Notes: generated by a model from the sequence alone, not told the origin. DNA of 64,000 bases from Agarivorans litoreus (GCF_019649015.1 NZ_BLPI01000001.1:1259501-1323500); one strand, 5' to 3'; numbered from the stretch's first letter, positions 25,158 to 35,880 are shown. Translations and numbers: made by a program.

Positions 25158-25628
25158 ATGGCTAACGCTAGCGCTACCACTTCACTGCCAACCGCAGGTT
25201 TCTTTCGTCGTTTAGGGGCTTATATTTACGATGCTTTAATGGCCATTGCTATTGGCATGGTAGCCACCATGCTTGGTTTAGCTGCAGTAGCCATAGGTAC
25301 CAGCATAGGGCTTATTACGCTCCCCGAAGGGGTTGAACACTCTACTTACCTAGTTGGTCAAATTTGGTTTCAGGGCTTAATTTGGGGCAGCATAATCATG
25401 TTTTATATTTGGTTTTGGCATAACCATGGCCAAACCATTGGAATGCGAGCTTGGCGTTTACGGGTGCAAAATAAAGACGGCTCGAACATTTCTTACACCC
25501 AAGCACTTATTCGTTTATTTACTTCGGCACTTGGGGTAGGAAATTTGATGGTAATCGTCACCAAAGACAACACTGCTTTCCAAGATATTTGGGGCAGATG
25601 CCAAGTGGTGACCTTGCCTAAAAAGTAA
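25158..25628 (+). CDS. RDD family membrane protein
   Basis: A 156-residue protein with the RDD signature: AGFFRRLGAYIYDALMAIAIGM near the start (Arg and Asp in the first helix), a second helix pair at about 70-95, and WHNHGQTIGMRAWRLRVQNKDG followed by a third segment. RDD proteins are small inner-membrane proteins of mostly unknown role, some linked to ion transport. The start at 25158 (MANASATT) follows AGAGG; the open frame extends upstream to 25119 without family resemblance. It converges tail-to-tail on lptG with only two bases between stops. Confidence 0.85.
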   Translation: MANASATTSLPTAGFFRRLGAYIYDALMAIAIGMVATMLGLAAVAIGTSIGLITLPEGVEHSTYLVGQIWFQGLIWGSIIMFYIWFWHNHGQTIGMRAWRLRVQNKDGSNISYTQALIRLFTSALGVGNLMVIVTKDNTAFQDIWGRCQVVTLPKK

Positions 25629-25630
25629 CG

Positions 25631-26698
25631 CTAGGTTCTACGATTAATCAAAAAGAACGCAATACCTAGTACGAGTACACTAGGTATTGAAGCACTAATG
25701 TAAGGGTGTACTCCGTAAACTAGACTCATTGAACCAAGCACCTGATCTAAGATGTAATAGCTAAAGCCAGCCACCACACCCAACATGATTTTTGCTCCCA
25801 TACTCGAGCTACGCAGCGGGCCAAATACAAACGACAAAGCCAAAAGCATCATAATACCGGTAAGTATCGGCATCATTAACTTACGCGCCAATGCTAGCTC
25901 GTAACGGGCTGGGTCTTGGCGGTTTTGCTTTAAGTAGCCAATGTAAGAGTACATGCCAGAGATAGACAGATCGTGAGGTTTAACGGTTACTACACTCAAT
26001 TTATCGGGAGTTAAGGTACTGCTCCAAGGGTAATCTTCGTAGTAAGTCTCAACAACTCCATCATCACTAAAGTCGATAACTTTGGCGTCTTTAATCAACC
26101 AACGGTTGCTATCATAAACCGCCTGATCACCCTCAACTTGCTGGTACAATTCTGCGTCATCATTAAAGCGATAAATAGTGATATTGAATAGCTGTTTACT
26201 CTCTTGTACTTCGCCAATATTTACAAAACTTTCACCGTCCTTTGCCCACACACCACGCTGCACTGCAACCATGGCTCCGCCCGACATTTTACTTGAGCGC
26301 AATTCTTTAGCGGCCATATCTGCGCGAGGCGCGACGTACTCACCCAGCAACATCATCACGATCATCATTGGCACCGCTGTTTTTAACACTGCGACTGAAA
26401 TATTAAACCGTGATAAACCAGAGCTTTGCATCACTACCAGTTCACTGGTGCTAGCTAAAGAGCCTAAACCAATCAGTGAGCCAAGCAGCGCGGCCATAGG
26501 AAAAAAGATTTCAAGTTCGCGAGGCACACTAAGCAAAACATACCAAAGGGCGTCGATAATTTGATAATCGCCTTGTCCTACGCTGCCTAGTTGCTCAACA
26601 AATTTTACGATCATGCTTAAGCTTTGCAAGGTAACCAGTACCAACAAGCTCGACATGATGATGGTGCGGCCTATATACCAATCAAGAATTCGAAACAC
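25631..26698 (-). CDS. lptG: LPS export ABC transporter permease LptG
   Basis: A 355-residue permease of the YjgP/YjgQ family. An N-terminal membrane segment (RTIIMSSLLVLVTLQSLSMIVKF) and the ELEIFFPMAALLGSLIGLGSLASTSELVVMQSSG block come first. A periplasmic beta-jellyroll (about 130-260) and three C-terminal helices follow. With LptF and the ATPase LptB it extracts lipopolysaccharide from the inner membrane and passes it to the LptC-A-D bridge. Its start overlaps the lptF end by 17 bases, a normal operon. The lptB gene is elsewhere. Confidence 0.96.
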   Translation of the reverse strand: MFRILDWYIGRTIIMSSLLVLVTLQSLSMIVKFVEQLGSVGQGDYQIIDALWYVLLSVPRELEIFFPMAALLGSLIGLGSLASTSELVVMQSSGLSRFNISVAVLKTAVPMMIVMMLLGEYVAPRADMAAKELRSSKMSGGAMVAVQRGVWAKDGESFVNIGEVQESKQLFNITIYRFNDDAELYQQVEGDQAVYDSNRWLIKDAKVIDFSDDGVVETYYEDYPWSSTLTPDKLSVVTVKPHDLSISGMYSYIGYLKQNRQDPARYELALARKLMMPILTGIMMLLALSFVFGPLRSSSMGAKIMLGVVAGFSYYILDQVLGSMSLVYGVHPYISASIPSVLVLGIAFFLINRRT

Positions 26699-27797
26699 AG
26701 GCCTTTCCTTTCACTTTTCCGCGAATTTTCAGATAATACTCGCTACGTAAAAACAAATAGCTGAGCGAAATAAACAGCATTAAGGCATGCACTGACCACA
26801 AGCCCACTTCTGGTGGTATTTTACCTTCTTCTAACGCACTTCTTGCAGCACTCAACATCAAGTAATAACTTAGGTACAACAAAATAGCCGGCAGCAATTT
26901 GGCGTAACGGCCTTGGCGTGGATTAACTGCCGCTAAGGGCACCACCATTAAAGTTAAAATAGGAATAGTAAGCGGCAAAGAAATACGCCATTGCAACTCG
27001 GCAATTTGGGTTAGATCCTCAGAGCCAATTAACTGTTTTGTGGGTAAAGACCACAAACGGCGTTGCGACTGGTTGCCTTGTTGCTCGCGCAAATACACCC
27101 GATATCGCTCAAAGTGTAGAATGCTGTAATCAAGCTCCTCTGGCGCTTGCTCATAACGCTTACCATTACTTAGCACCATCCATTGCGAGCCATCGGTGCG
27201 ACGTTCAATACCACCTTTTTCCGCCATAACAACAGAAGGGCGAGTATCGCTGCCTTCATCAGGTGTATGCGCTACAAATACTTTTTCAAGATGTTGGCCT
27301 TTGTTTTCAATTTGCTCCACAAAGGTCACCACCCCGCCGCCCAAGGACTCAAAGCGCCCCTGCACCAATACCGATATGCCGGCTTCTGCATCCATTTGGT
27401 CAAATAGCTGTTGCTCTAACTCATTGGTATACGGGCTTAAATACAAGGTGTTAAAACCTGCAGCCGCGGTAGACAGTAAACCCAGCACCATCGTATCGCG
27501 CAGCAATTGGGCGGTGCTATAACCACACGCTTGCAACACCACCATTTCACTGTCTGCGTATAAACGGCCATGAGCCACCAAAACGCCGATAAACATACTT
27601 ATTGGTAGGATAAGAATCAAAAAGGCAGGCATGTTCAATAACATAACCTTAGCGATAATTTCACCTGCAACGTTGCCTTCGGCAGCTTGAGATAAGACTC
27701 GAACAAACTTTTGCGAGGTAAAAATCAATAATAAAACAGCCAACACCGCCAGTTGGGTTTTTGCTGTTTCTCTAAATAAGTAACGGAATATTAGCAC
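26682..27797 (-). CDS. lptF: LPS export ABC transporter permease LptF
   Basis: A 371-residue partner of LptG. It starts LIFRYLFRETAKTQLAVLAVLLLIFTSQKFVRVL and has the coupling region LILPISMFIGVLVAHGRLYADSEMVVLQACGYS. A periplasmic jellyroll (about 130-265) and C-terminal helices complete it. The two permeases share topology and form the LptB2FG exporter. The gene is divergent from pepA, the arrangement seen in E. coli and many relatives. Confidence 0.96.
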   Translation of the reverse strand: MLIFRYLFRETAKTQLAVLAVLLLIFTSQKFVRVLSQAAEGNVAGEIIAKVMLLNMPAFLILILPISMFIGVLVAHGRLYADSEMVVLQACGYSTAQLLRDTMVLGLLSTAAAGFNTLYLSPYTNELEQQLFDQMDAEAGISVLVQGRFESLGGGVVTFVEQIENKGQHLEKVFVAHTPDEGSDTRPSVVMAEKGGIERRTDGSQWMVLSNGKRYEQAPEELDYSILHFERYRVYLREQQGNQSQRRLWSLPTKQLIGSEDLTQIAELQWRISLPLTIPILTLMVVPLAAVNPRQGRYAKLLPAILLYLSYYLMLSAARSALEEGKIPPEVGLWSVHALMLFISLSYLFLRSEYYLKIRGKVKGKACVSNS

Positions 27798-27989
27798 TCA
27801 GTCATTCACTTCAAACATAGAACTTTGCTGGTAATAGCAAAAAATTCAGATAAACTTTCTATTTTTTACAGTTTCACATAGCAATATGTGCCTGTATAGC
27901 TCATATTTATTTAAACAGTAGATAGAATCGGCCACCCGTTCTAGCAGGTAAGCTATCTTAACCCAGTTTTGGAGATTGTAGGAGTATTC

Positions 27990-29498
27990 ATGGAGTTTAG
28001 CGTAAAAAGCGGTAGCCCGGAGAAGCAACGTAGTGCGTGTATAGTTGTAGGTGTGTACGAACCACGTCGTTTATCGCCCGTTGCCGAACAACTCGACAAA
28101 ATTAGCGATGGCTATATTAGCGCCTTATTACGTCGCGGTGATTTAGAAGGTAAAGCTGGCCAAGTACTGTTGTTACATCATGTACCTAACGTATTAAGCG
28201 AGCGCGTATTATTAGTTGGTTGTGGTAAAGAGCGCGAACTAAACGAGCGTCAGTACCGCCAAATCATTACTAAAACCATTAATACCCTAAACGAAACGGG
28301 TTCTATGGAGGCGGTATGTTTCTTACCAGAGTTGCATGTTAAGTCTCGCAATACCTACTGGAAAGTTCGCCAAGCAGTAGAAACCACTCAAGAAACGCTC
28401 TACAGCTTTGATATGCTAAAAAGCAATCGCGAAGAAACCCGTCGCCCACTGCGCAAAATTGTATTTAACGTGCCTACTCGCCGCGAGCTCACCGTTGGTG
28501 AAAGCGCGGTTCAACACGGTTTAGCAGTCGCTCAAGGGGTTAAACACGCTAAAGATCTAGCCAACTTACCACCTAACATTTGTAACCCTGCTTATTTAGC
28601 CGAACAAGCTAAAGAGTTACAAAGCAACTACGACAACGTAAAAGTAACCACCTTAGGTGAAGCGCAAATGGCGGCACTTAAAATGGACTCATACTTGGCT
28701 GTGGGTCGTGGTTCAGATAACGAATCAATTATGAGTGTGATCGAGTACTGTGCACCAGGCTGCGAAGACCAAAAACCAATTGTATTAGTAGGTAAAGGGC
28801 TTACTTTTGACTCTGGCGGTATTTCACTAAAACCCGGCGCAGGCATGGATGAAATGAAATACGACATGGGCGGTGCTGCAGGTGTTTATGGCACCATGAA
28901 AGCACTGGCCGAATTACAGTTACCGCTTAAAGTGACCGGCATTCTTGCAGGCTGTGAAAACATGCCTGGCGGCAACGCCTATCGCCCTGGTGATGTTATC
29001 ACCACGATGTCGGGCATTACTGTAGAAGTACTAAATACCGACGCCGAAGGGCGCATGGTATTGTGTGACGTGCTCACCTATGTAGAGCGTTACGAGCCTG
29101 AGTTAGTGATTGATGTAGCCACCCTAACCGGTGCCTGTGTCATTGCGCTAGGCCACCACACCACCGGTTTAATGACGCCGCACAACCCCCTTGCACACGA
29201 CTTACTTAACTGTGCTGAGCAAAGTGGTGATAAAACCTGGCGACTACCGTTAGGTGAAGAGTATCAAGAGCAACTAAACAGTAACTTTGCCGACATGGCC
29301 AATATTGGAGGTAAAACCGCAGGCTCTATCACTGCAGCTTGTTTCTTGTCGCGCTTTACTAAAAAGTACAACTGGGCTCACCTAGATATTGCCGGTACAG
29401 CTTGGAAGACTGGCGGCGAAAAAGGCGCAACCGGTCGCCCAGTGCCATTGCTGACTCAATTCTTAATTAGCAAAACTGATCAAGAAATAGAAGAATAA
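27990..29498 (+). CDS. pepA: leucyl aminopeptidase PepA
   Basis: A 502-residue M17 aminopeptidase. The N-terminal regulatory domain begins [25 protein letters not shown]. The C-terminal dizinc catalytic domain has [29 protein letters not shown] and the signature [14 protein letters not shown]. It removes N-terminal residues from peptides; in E. coli it also binds DNA for carAB control and cer recombination. The start at 27990 follows TAGGAG; the frame is open upstream to 27969. The order pepA-holC-valS is conserved in gammaproteobacteria. Confidence 0.97.
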   Translation: MEFSVKSGSPEKQRSACIVVGVYEPRRLSPVAEQLDKISDGYISALLRRGDLEGKAGQVLLLHHVPNVLSERVLLVGCGKERELNERQYRQIITKTINTLNETGSMEAVCFLPELHVKSRNTYWKVRQAVETTQETLYSFDMLKSNREETRRPLRKIVFNVPTRRELTVGESAVQHGLAVAQGVKHAKDLANLPPNICNPAYLAEQAKELQSNYDNVKVTTLGEAQMAALKMDSYLAVGRGSDNESIMSVIEYCAPGCEDQKPIVLVGKGLTFDSGGISLKPGAGMDEMKYDMGGAAGVYGTMKALAELQLPLKVTGILAGCENMPGGNAYRPGDVITTMSGITVEVLNTDAEGRMVLCDVLTYVERYEPELVIDVATLTGACVIALGHHTTGLMTPHNPLAHDLLNCAEQSGDKTWRLPLGEEYQEQLNSNFADMANIGGKTAGSITAACFLSRFTKKYNWAHLDIAGTAWKTGGEKGATGRPVPLLTQFLISKTDQEIEE

Positions 29499-29520
29499 GC
29501 CAATACGCTTATTCACTAAA

Positions 29521-29548
29521 AGGGAGCATTTGCTCCCTCTTTTCTTTT
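29521..29548 (+). terminator. terminator of pepA
   Basis: The stem AGGGAGCA/TGCTCCCT, loop TT, is followed by CTTTTCTTTT, about 22 bases after the pepA stop. Confidence 0.88.
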
Positions 29549-29623
29549 CAGGGCAAAATTTCTTGCTCAAAGGCCTAAAACTAAGCATTGCCGTGCATAT
29601 TTCAAACAAGTAGTCTCTAGCGT

Positions 29624-30070
29624 ATGAAAGCGAAATTTTATATCATGCCCGATTCTGTCATCACTGACAGCGAAGCGTTCGATAAAATAGTGTGTGATGT
29701 GCTTGCACAATACTATCGAAACGGGGAGCGCATACAGGTGTATACCTCTTCCAAGCAGCATGCAGAGCGGATTGACGAAGTGCTTTGGCAATTTGAAGCC
29801 GAGCAATTTGTGCCGCACAACCTCAGTGGTGAAGGCCCCAAAGGAGGGGCGCCTGTCGAAATATCATGGCAGGCACCTAGGCAACGTCGTCAGTGTTTAG
29901 TGAATCTCACAGATACGGCACCAGATTTTGCCAGAAATTTTCAACATATTATCGATTTTGTGCCAGCAGATGAAACCGGCAAGGCTGCGGCTAGAGAACG
30001 TTATCGAGTGTATCGCCAACAGGGTCTACAATTAGACACCGCAGCGTACACAAACCCAGAAATTACATAG
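29624..30070 (+). CDS. holC: DNA polymerase III chi subunit HolC
   Basis: A 148-residue protein. [21 protein letters not shown] and the later [25 protein letters not shown] block are hallmarks of HolC. Chi binds psi (holD, 18552) and the C-terminal tail of SSB, joining the clamp loader to the lagging strand. It lies between pepA and valS, 14 bases before valS, as in E. coli. Confidence 0.96.
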   Translation: MKAKFYIMPDSVITDSEAFDKIVCDVLAQYYRNGERIQVYTSSKQHAERIDEVLWQFEAEQFVPHNLSGEGPKGGAPVEISWQAPRQRRQCLVNLTDTAPDFARNFQHIIDFVPADETGKAAARERYRVYRQQGLQLDTAAYTNPEIT

Positions 30071-30084
30071 AGTCAGTACATCCA

Positions 30085-32958
30085 ATGGAAAAGACCTACA
30101 ACCCAAGCGCAATTGAACAAGCGCTATATCAAGAATGGGAACAACAAGGCCACTTTAAGCCGCATGGCGATACCACTAAAGACGCCTACAGCATTATGAT
30201 CCCACCGCCAAACGTCACTGGCAGCTTGCATATGGGACATGCGTTTCAAGACACCATTATGGATACCTTGATCCGCTACCAACGCATGCAAGGTAAAAAC
30301 ACCTTGTGGCAAGTAGGTACTGACCACGCCGGCATTGCAACCCAAATGGTGGTAGAGCGTAAAATTGCCGCTGAAGAAGACAAAACCAAACACGACTATG
30401 GTCGTGAGGCTTTTATCAACAAAATTTGGGATTGGAAAGCAGAATCTGGCGGCACAATTACTAAGCAGCTACGCCGTTTAGGCGCCTCGGTCGACTGGGA
30501 GCGCGAGCGCTTCACCATGGACGACGGCATGTCTAAAGCCGTAGAAGAAGCCTTTGTACGCCTTTACGAAGACGATCTTATCTACCGCGGTAAACGCCTA
30601 GTTAACTGGGATCCAAAACTGCACACTGCTATTTCTGATCTTGAAGTTGAAAACAAAGAAAAGAAAGGCCACATGTGGCACCTGCGCTACCCGCTAGCCG
30701 ATGGTGAAACCACCAGTGAAGGTAAAGATTATTTGGTGGTTGCCACTACCCGTCCAGAAACCATGCTAGGTGATACTGGTGTTGCGGTTAACCCAGAAGA
30801 TCCTCGCTACAACGCCCTAATAGGCAAGTTCATCGAGCTACCATTAGTTGGTCGCCGCATTCCTATCGTAGGTGACGAACACGCCGATATGGAGAAAGGT
30901 ACTGGTTGTGTAAAAATCACTCCCGCTCACGACTTTAATGACTGTGAAGTTGGCAAGCGCCACAAACTTCCGATGATCAACATTCTTACCTTGAATGCAG
31001 ACATTCGTGATGCAGCCGAAGTATTCACTAGCAATGGTGAGCCATCAGAGGTTTATTCAACGGATATTCCGGAAGAGTTCCAAGGTTTAGAGCGCTTTGC
31101 AGCACGTAAAGCCATTGTGGCCAAGTTTGACGAGTTAGGCCTGTTACAAGAAGTAGCCGACCACAACAACACTGTACCTTACGGTGACCGAGGCGGCGTA
31201 GTAATTGAGCCAATGCTAACCGACCAATGGTATGTACGTGCCGCGCCGCTAGCCAAAACTGCTACCGAAGCGGTAGAAAATGGCGACATCAAATTTGTAC
31301 CACAGCAATACGAGAACATGTACTTCTCATGGATGCGCGACATTCAAGATTGGTGTATTTCACGCCAACTTTGGTGGGGCCACCGCATTCCCGCTTGGTA
31401 CGATGAAAGCGGCAAAGTGTATGTTGGTCGTAACGAAGCAGAAGTACGTAGCAAACACGGCTTAGGTGACGAAGTAAGCCTACGCCAAGACGACGACGTA
31501 CTAGATACATGGTTCTCTTCAGGTTTATGGACATTTGCGACTCAAGGCTGGCCAGAGAAAACGCCAAACCTTGCTACCTTCCACCCAAGCGATGTATTGG
31601 TAACTGGTTTTGACATCATCTTCTTCTGGGTAGCCAGAATGATCATGATGACCATGTACTTCATCAAAGACGAAAATAACAAGCCTCAAGTACCTTTTAA
31701 AACGGTATACGTAACGGGGCTTATTCGTGATGAAAATGGCGACAAAATGTCGAAGTCTAAGGGCAACGTACTTGACCCATTAGACATGATCGACGGTATC
31801 GATTTAGAAAGCTTAGTAACTAAACGTTGTGGCAACATGATGCAGCCACAACTTGCTAAGAAAATCGAAAAAGATACCCGTAAAACTTTCGAAAACGGCA
31901 TTGAAGCTCACGGTACCGACGCCTTACGTTTCACCCTAGCCGCTATGGCGACCACTGGTCGTGATATTAACTGGGACATGAACCGCCTTGAAGGTTACCG
32001 AAACTTCTGTAACAAGTTATGGAATGCCAGCCGCTACGTATTAATGAATACCGAAGAGCAAGACTGCGGCCTCTCTTCACAAGAGCAGGGCGGTGAAATG
32101 GAATTTTCTCTAGCAGACCGCTGGATCGAAGGCCAATATCAGCAAACCATCAAAGCTTACCGTGAAGCATTAGATACTTACCGCTTCGACATTGCTGCCC
32201 AGCTAATCTACGAATTCACCTGGAACCAGTTCTGTGGTTGGTACTTAGAATTAACTAAGCCAGTTCTGTTTAAAGGCAACGAGGTGCAGCAACGTGGTAC
32301 TCGCTATACCCTGCTAAACATTTTAGAAAGCTTACTGCGTTTAATGCACCCAATCACGCCTTACATTACCGAAACCATTTGGCGTCAAGTTGCGCCATTA
32401 GCCGGTAAAGCGCAGGCCAGTGATAGCATTATGCTGCAAAGCATTCCAGAGTTTGATGCCTCACGTATAGATGAAGCCGCTGTGGCCGATTTAGAATGGC
32501 TTAAGCAGTTTATTTTGGCGATTCGAAATATTCGCGGTGAGATGGACATTAGCCCGAACAAACCGCTTAACGTCCTATTGAAAAACGCCTCAAGCGAAGA
32601 CTTACGCCGCTTAAACGATAACGCACCGTTCTTGGCTTCTCTAGCTAAACTAGAAAGCACCACCCCATTGGCAGAAGGCGAAGCGGCTCCAGCCTCAGCA
32701 ACTGCTATTTTAGGCAACATGGAGATACTTATCCCTATGGCTGGCCTAATTGATAAAGATGCAGAGCTAGCACGTATCGGCAAGCAACTTGAAAAACTAG
32801 AAAAAGAGCTAGCAAAAGTGTCTGGCAAGCTATCAAATCAAAAGTTTGTCGCCAATGCACCTGAGCAAGTTATTGCTAAAGAACGTGCCAAACTAGACGA
32901 AATGGAAAGTGCTAAGGCTAAGTTGGTTGCTCAGCAAGAGACCATCGCCGCCCTTTAG
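30085..32958 (+). CDS. valS: valyl-tRNA synthetase
   Basis: A 957-residue class I aminoacyl-tRNA synthetase. The HIGH motif appears as HMGH in [17 protein letters not shown]. The editing domain includes [11 protein letters not shown], and the KMSKS loop is in [17 protein letters not shown]. The C-terminal coiled-coil arm ([36 protein letters not shown]) is typical of ValS. It charges tRNA-Val and hydrolyses mischarged threonine. Length and all motifs are normal. Confidence 0.98.
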   Translation: MEKTYNPSAIEQALYQEWEQQGHFKPHGDTTKDAYSIMIPPPNVTGSLHMGHAFQDTIMDTLIRYQRMQGKNTLWQVGTDHAGIATQMVVERKIAAEEDKTKHDYGREAFINKIWDWKAESGGTITKQLRRLGASVDWERERFTMDDGMSKAVEEAFVRLYEDDLIYRGKRLVNWDPKLHTAISDLEVENKEKKGHMWHLRYPLADGETTSEGKDYLVVATTRPETMLGDTGVAVNPEDPRYNALIGKFIELPLVGRRIPIVGDEHADMEKGTGCVKITPAHDFNDCEVGKRHKLPMINILTLNADIRDAAEVFTSNGEPSEVYSTDIPEEFQGLERFAARKAIVAKFDELGLLQEVADHNNTVPYGDRGGVVIEPMLTDQWYVRAAPLAKTATEAVENGDIKFVPQQYENMYFSWMRDIQDWCISRQLWWGHRIPAWYDESGKVYVGRNEAEVRSKHGLGDEVSLRQDDDVLDTWFSSGLWTFATQGWPEKTPNLATFHPSDVLVTGFDIIFFWVARMIMMTMYFIKDENNKPQVPFKTVYVTGLIRDENGDKMSKSKGNVLDPLDMIDGIDLESLVTKRCGNMMQPQLAKKIEKDTRKTFENGIEAHGTDALRFTLAAMATTGRDINWDMNRLEGYRNFCNKLWNASRYVLMNTEEQDCGLSSQEQGGEMEFSLADRWIEGQYQQTIKAYREALDTYRFDIAAQLIYEFTWNQFCGWYLELTKPVLFKGNEVQQRGTRYTLLNILESLLRLMHPITPYITETIWRQVAPLAGKAQASDSIMLQSIPEFDASRIDEAAVADLEWLKQFILAIRNIRGEMDISPNKPLNVLLKNASSEDLRRLNDNAPFLASLAKLESTTPLAEGEAAPASATAILGNMEILIPMAGLIDKDAELARIGKQLEKLEKELAKVSGKLSNQKFVANAPEQVIAKERAKLDEMESAKAKLVAQQETIAAL

Positions 32959-32974
32959 TTTGCAACTTATGACT

Positions 32975-33000
32975 AAGTCCTCCAGTGGAGGACTTTTTTA
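32975..33000 (+). terminator. terminator of holC-valS
   Basis: The stem AAGTCCTCC/GGAGGACTT with loop AGT runs into TTTTT, 17 bases past the valS stop. Confidence 0.9.
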
Positions 33001-33018
33001 TTTGTGAAAGGATAAACA

Positions 33019-33720
33019 ATGAACAAGAGTTTACTCACTAACTTAGCCACTTTGCTACTGGTAGCTGTAGGCTATTTTACTGCCAATGACTTAATCTTCT
33101 CGATTGGTTTGTTTGCTCTATCCGGCGCATTTACCAACTGGATAGCGGTGCATATGTTGTTTGAAAAAGTGCCCGGTTTATATGGCTCTGGGGTTATTCC
33201 GGCGCGCTTTGACGACTTTAAAGCAGGCATTAAACAGTTAATGTTGACCCAATTTTTTACTGCAGAAAACATCGACCGTTTTCTTTCTGATGCGAGTGGA
33301 AAAGCGGTGCAATTAAATCTGCGCCCAGTGATTGATAAAACTGACTTTAGCCCCGCTTATCATGCCTTAGTAGATACTATCGAAAACTCATCTTTTGGCG
33401 GAATGCTAGCGATGGTTGGTGGCAAAGAAGCACTCACTCCGCTTGAGCAGCCTTTTGTAGAAAAGCTCAAAGATGCAGTGATTGAAATTAGCCAAGATGA
33501 GCAATTTAGCGAAGCACTCAGAGAAGAATTAGAGCAACCTGAACACTTAGGCGATGTGCAACAAAAAATCACCTTAATTATCGAACAGCGGCTTGCTGAG
33601 CTTACCCCACAATTAGTTAAACAAATCATCCAAGAGATGATTCGTAAGCACCTAGGCTGGCTGGTCGTTTGGGGCGGTGTTTTTGGTGGAGTATTTGGCC
33701 TAATACACGGCCTAGTGTAA
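33019..33720 (+). CDS. DUF445 family membrane protein
   Basis: A 233-residue protein with N-terminal membrane segments (LATLLLVAVGYFTANDLIFSIGLFALSGAFTNWIAVHMLFEKVPGLYGSGVIPARFDDFK), a helical middle, and one C-terminal helix (WLVVWGGVFGGVFGLIHGL). The TNWIAVHMLFEKVPGLYGSGVIP stretch is the DUF445 signature. The function is unknown; the family is common in gammaproteobacteria. A ribosome binding site (AAAGGA) precedes the ATG. The gene ends at a 162-bp repeat. Confidence 0.85.
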   Translation: MNKSLLTNLATLLLVAVGYFTANDLIFSIGLFALSGAFTNWIAVHMLFEKVPGLYGSGVIPARFDDFKAGIKQLMLTQFFTAENIDRFLSDASGKAVQLNLRPVIDKTDFSPAYHALVDTIENSSFGGMLAMVGGKEALTPLEQPFVEKLKDAVIEISQDEQFSEALREELEQPEHLGDVQQKITLIIEQRLAELTPQLVKQIIQEMIRKHLGWLVVWGGVFGGVFGLIHGLV

Positions 33721-33726
33721 GTTGTA

Positions 33727-33888
33727 ATACCAATCACACTAAGTAAGTGGTCAGAAATAACGCCAGAAAAATACTCGAGAACCAGCCAGGATTTTTCGAT
33801 AAGTAGTTATTCTACAATTAAAAATTCTAACGCAGTTATCGAGTATTTTAACCAAATAGAATGAACTAGTACTTATTACAATTGGTAT
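33727..33888. repeat. 162-bp dispersed repeat with inverted ends, copy 1
   Basis: This fills the gap between two convergent genes. It begins ATACCAATCACACTAAGT and ends ATTGGTAT. Inside, AAAATACTCGA is mirrored later as TCGAGTATTTT, so the ends can pair into a long imperfect hairpin. A second copy of the same length lies at 58306-58467 in the same orientation, with the shared core TTTTTCGATAAGTAGTTAT. No ORF is inside. It looks like a MITE-like or other non-autonomous repeat. Confidence 0.82.
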
Positions 33889-33897
33889 AACATCCAG

Positions 33898-34644
33898 CTA
33901 GTTGCTGTCAGCTAGCTGTTTTCCTGCTATCAAGGCGTCTATCTCTCCGCTATCTAACATCGCTTGTAGTAAGTTAGAGATCTCTTGCTGACGCTTAACT
34001 AACGGTGACAACTTTGAGATAGCCAAATAAACAGGACGCTGTGTTTGCTGGCGATAATCAGCATGTTTAAACCAAGAAGCCATTCCCTGCTCTTTTAAGA
34101 AGTAATCTCCTTCCACACAAGACATTACTACGGCATCAACTCGCTGACCTTTGAGTAAACGAAACGCCGACAGGTCATCAATGACTTCATGTTTGCTTAG
34201 CCCTTGGTCTTGGTCGAAACGCTCAAAGTAAGCCACCTTAATTTGCACAGCAATAGTTAATGAGTACAAGTCTTGATAGCTATCAACGTCAAGTGAGCTA
34301 TCGCGTTTCAAGTAAAAACAATTACTTTGCAAGCTTCGATAAGCAGGCTCCACAAACGTCATATACTGTTCGCGCTCAGCGTTTCTATAGAGTCCCGTCA
34401 TTACATCGCTTTCGCCCATCAGCATGTGCTTTAGGCAACGCCTCCAGCCACACCCTTTGGTATGTAATTGTAAATCTAGGCGCGCACTTAAAACCTTAAG
34501 CAGCTCTATTTCTATCCCAGTTAAGCTACCGTCGGATTCAATGGTTCGCCATGGCGGCCAATGCGCATTTGCGGTAGTAAGGGTTTGTTGTGCCCAAGCT
34601 GGGTAGCTAAGCAGCAAACACAGAAAAATGCGCAACAGATTCAC
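33898..34644 (-). CDS. periplasmic solute-binding protein (family 3, amino-acid type)
   Basis: A 248-residue protein with a signal peptide (MNLLRIFLCLLLSYPAWA) and the bilobed type II binding fold. Recognisable blocks are WPPWRTIESDGSLTGIEIELLKVLSARL, a GCGWRRCLKHMLMGESDVMTGLYRNAEREQYMTFVEP hinge region and DLSAFRLLKGQRVDAVVMSC. No permease or ATPase is adjacent, so it is either an orphan component or a stand-alone sensor-type protein, as common in Vibrio and Shewanella. The cysteines (CGWRRC, and later SNC and SC) could form disulfides. Ligand unknown. Confidence 0.82.
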   Translation of the reverse strand: MNLLRIFLCLLLSYPAWAQQTLTTANAHWPPWRTIESDGSLTGIEIELLKVLSARLDLQLHTKGCGWRRCLKHMLMGESDVMTGLYRNAEREQYMTFVEPAYRSLQSNCFYLKRDSSLDVDSYQDLYSLTIAVQIKVAYFERFDQDQGLSKHEVIDDLSAFRLLKGQRVDAVVMSCVEGDYFLKEQGMASWFKHADYRQQTQRPVYLAISKLSPLVKRQQEISNLLQAMLDSGEIDALIAGKQLADSN

Positions 34645-34682
34645 AGTTAGTCCTTTAGGCTTATGTTGTTAATAGTGTAGTC

Positions 34683-34710
34683 AAAAAAAAAGGCGCTAAA
34701 TGCGCCTTTT
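34683..34710 (-). terminator. terminator of plsC-rraB
   Basis: On the minus strand AAAAGGCGC and GCGCCTTTT around ATTTA are followed by further T, about 20 bases past the rraB stop. Confidence 0.88.
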
Positions 34711-34729
34711 AATAATGAATAGCTAAAGC

Positions 34730-35101
34730 TTATTGCTCGTCTTCTTCGCCAGATTCAAAGTAGGTACCCCAACCGTCATAAATCACTTTATGTTTGTCAG
34801 CAATTTTGGCTAGAGTTTCAATATCTTCTTTAATCCCATCAGCCTCAAGTGAGGCTTCAACAATCACGTCAAAACACCACACTTTACCGCCGTCTTCAAG
34901 TTCGGCCTCTTCGGCATCACTTACTTCAAAACCTGCTTTAAAAACGTCTACGGCGGCTTTCTCTAGCACTTTAAAGTCTTTGCTGGCGATGTGATGCTCG
35001 ATAGTGTACTCAGCGTCAGGATCACTGCCATCGGCTAACAACTCTTGGATAATCAGATCGGTCTCTTCTTGCCAGTCATTAATTACTTGTTGCATGCTCA
35101 T
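34730..35101 (-). CDS. rraB: ribonuclease E inhibitor RraB
   Basis: A 123-residue acidic protein. The N-terminus DWQEETDLIIQELLADGSDPDAEYTIEHHIAS and the GWGTYFE C-terminal block are diagnostic for RraB (YjgD). It binds RNase E and lowers its activity, reshaping the degradosome. It lies two bases after the plsC-like gene and so is cotranscribed. Confidence 0.94.
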   Translation of the reverse strand: MSMQQVINDWQEETDLIIQELLADGSDPDAEYTIEHHIASKDFKVLEKAAVDVFKAGFEVSDAEEAELEDGGKVWCFDVIVEASLEADGIKEDIETLAKIADKHKVIYDGWGTYFESGEEDEQ

Positions 35102-35103
35102 GT

Positions 35104-35880
35104 TTATTCTCCCACCGCGTCTTTATTAGCTTCAACCTGCTTATTATGAATCTTTTGATAATCGGCAGCTTCACCACGGGCTTCCATGGTTAGCTCATAG
35201 ATACGTTGTTCCATCGTGTCATGTAACTGACTAATTTCTGCTCGTAAATTGCCCTTCCATTGACTCACATCGATCGCTTTACCAACTTCTACAATCACCT
35301 TTCCGTTGTTCCAACGATTTAACTTTACTTGACCATGGGTAGATGAACAGCAAATAGGTAACATCGGCACTTTAGCTTGCATGGCCAAATGAAAGGCTCC
35401 AGTTTTAAAGGCTTGCAAACCACGACCATAGCTACGGGTTCCTTCTGGGAACATCCATACCGAAAGGTGGCGTTTATCAATCGCTTCAGCGGCTTGTTTT
35501 ATCGTATCAGCAGCTTTGCTACGGCGATCTCGGTCAATAAGAATGTTGCCGGTAATCCAGTAGATTTGACCGAAAAATGGTATTTTGGCCAGGCTTTTTT
35601 TACCAATCGACACCACTCCTTTGCGCAAAGCAAAGGGTAAAGTAAACATATCGTAGCTGTTTTGATGATTAGCGATCCACACTGCTTTGTCAGGGATATC
35701 TTGGCTTAAGTGACGAAGCTCAACATCGATACCCACAAAGCGACCACATTTAGCGATAAGTACACCAATTTGATGCACTAAATCAGGATGACGAGGTCGG
35801 GTTAAGCAATACAAAATCACAAACGGAAATGCCGACAGCATTACCAAGGCTATAAACAAAATTCGAATTACGGCTAACAT
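35104..35880 (-). CDS. plsC: 1-acyl-sn-glycerol-3-phosphate acyltransferase PlsC
   Basis: A 258-residue acyltransferase with an N-terminal membrane anchor (about 1-28). The catalytic NHxxxxD motif appears as NHQNSYD, and the substrate motif as FPEGTRSYGRG. It adds the second acyl chain to make phosphatidic acid at the inner membrane. Placement next to parC matches E. coli, where plsC lies beside parC. Identification is firm; paralogues exist in some relatives. Confidence 0.93.
   Translation of the reverse strand: MLAVIRILFIALVMLSAFPFVILYCLTRPRHPDLVHQIGVLIAKCGRFVGIDVELRHLSQDIPDKAVWIANHQNSYDMFTLPFALRKGVVSIGKKSLAKIPFFGQIYWITGNILIDRDRRSKAADTIKQAAEAIDKRHLSVWMFPEGTRSYGRGLQAFKTGAFHLAMQAKVPMLPICCSSTHGQVKLNRWNNGKVIVEVGKAIDVSQWKGNLRAEISQLHDTMEQRIYELTMEARGEAADYQKIHNKQVEANKDAVGE

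Noticed and set aside
32385-32828. 147-codon frame on - inside valS
   Set aside because: Ser/Ala-rich shadow of the valS coiled-coil region.
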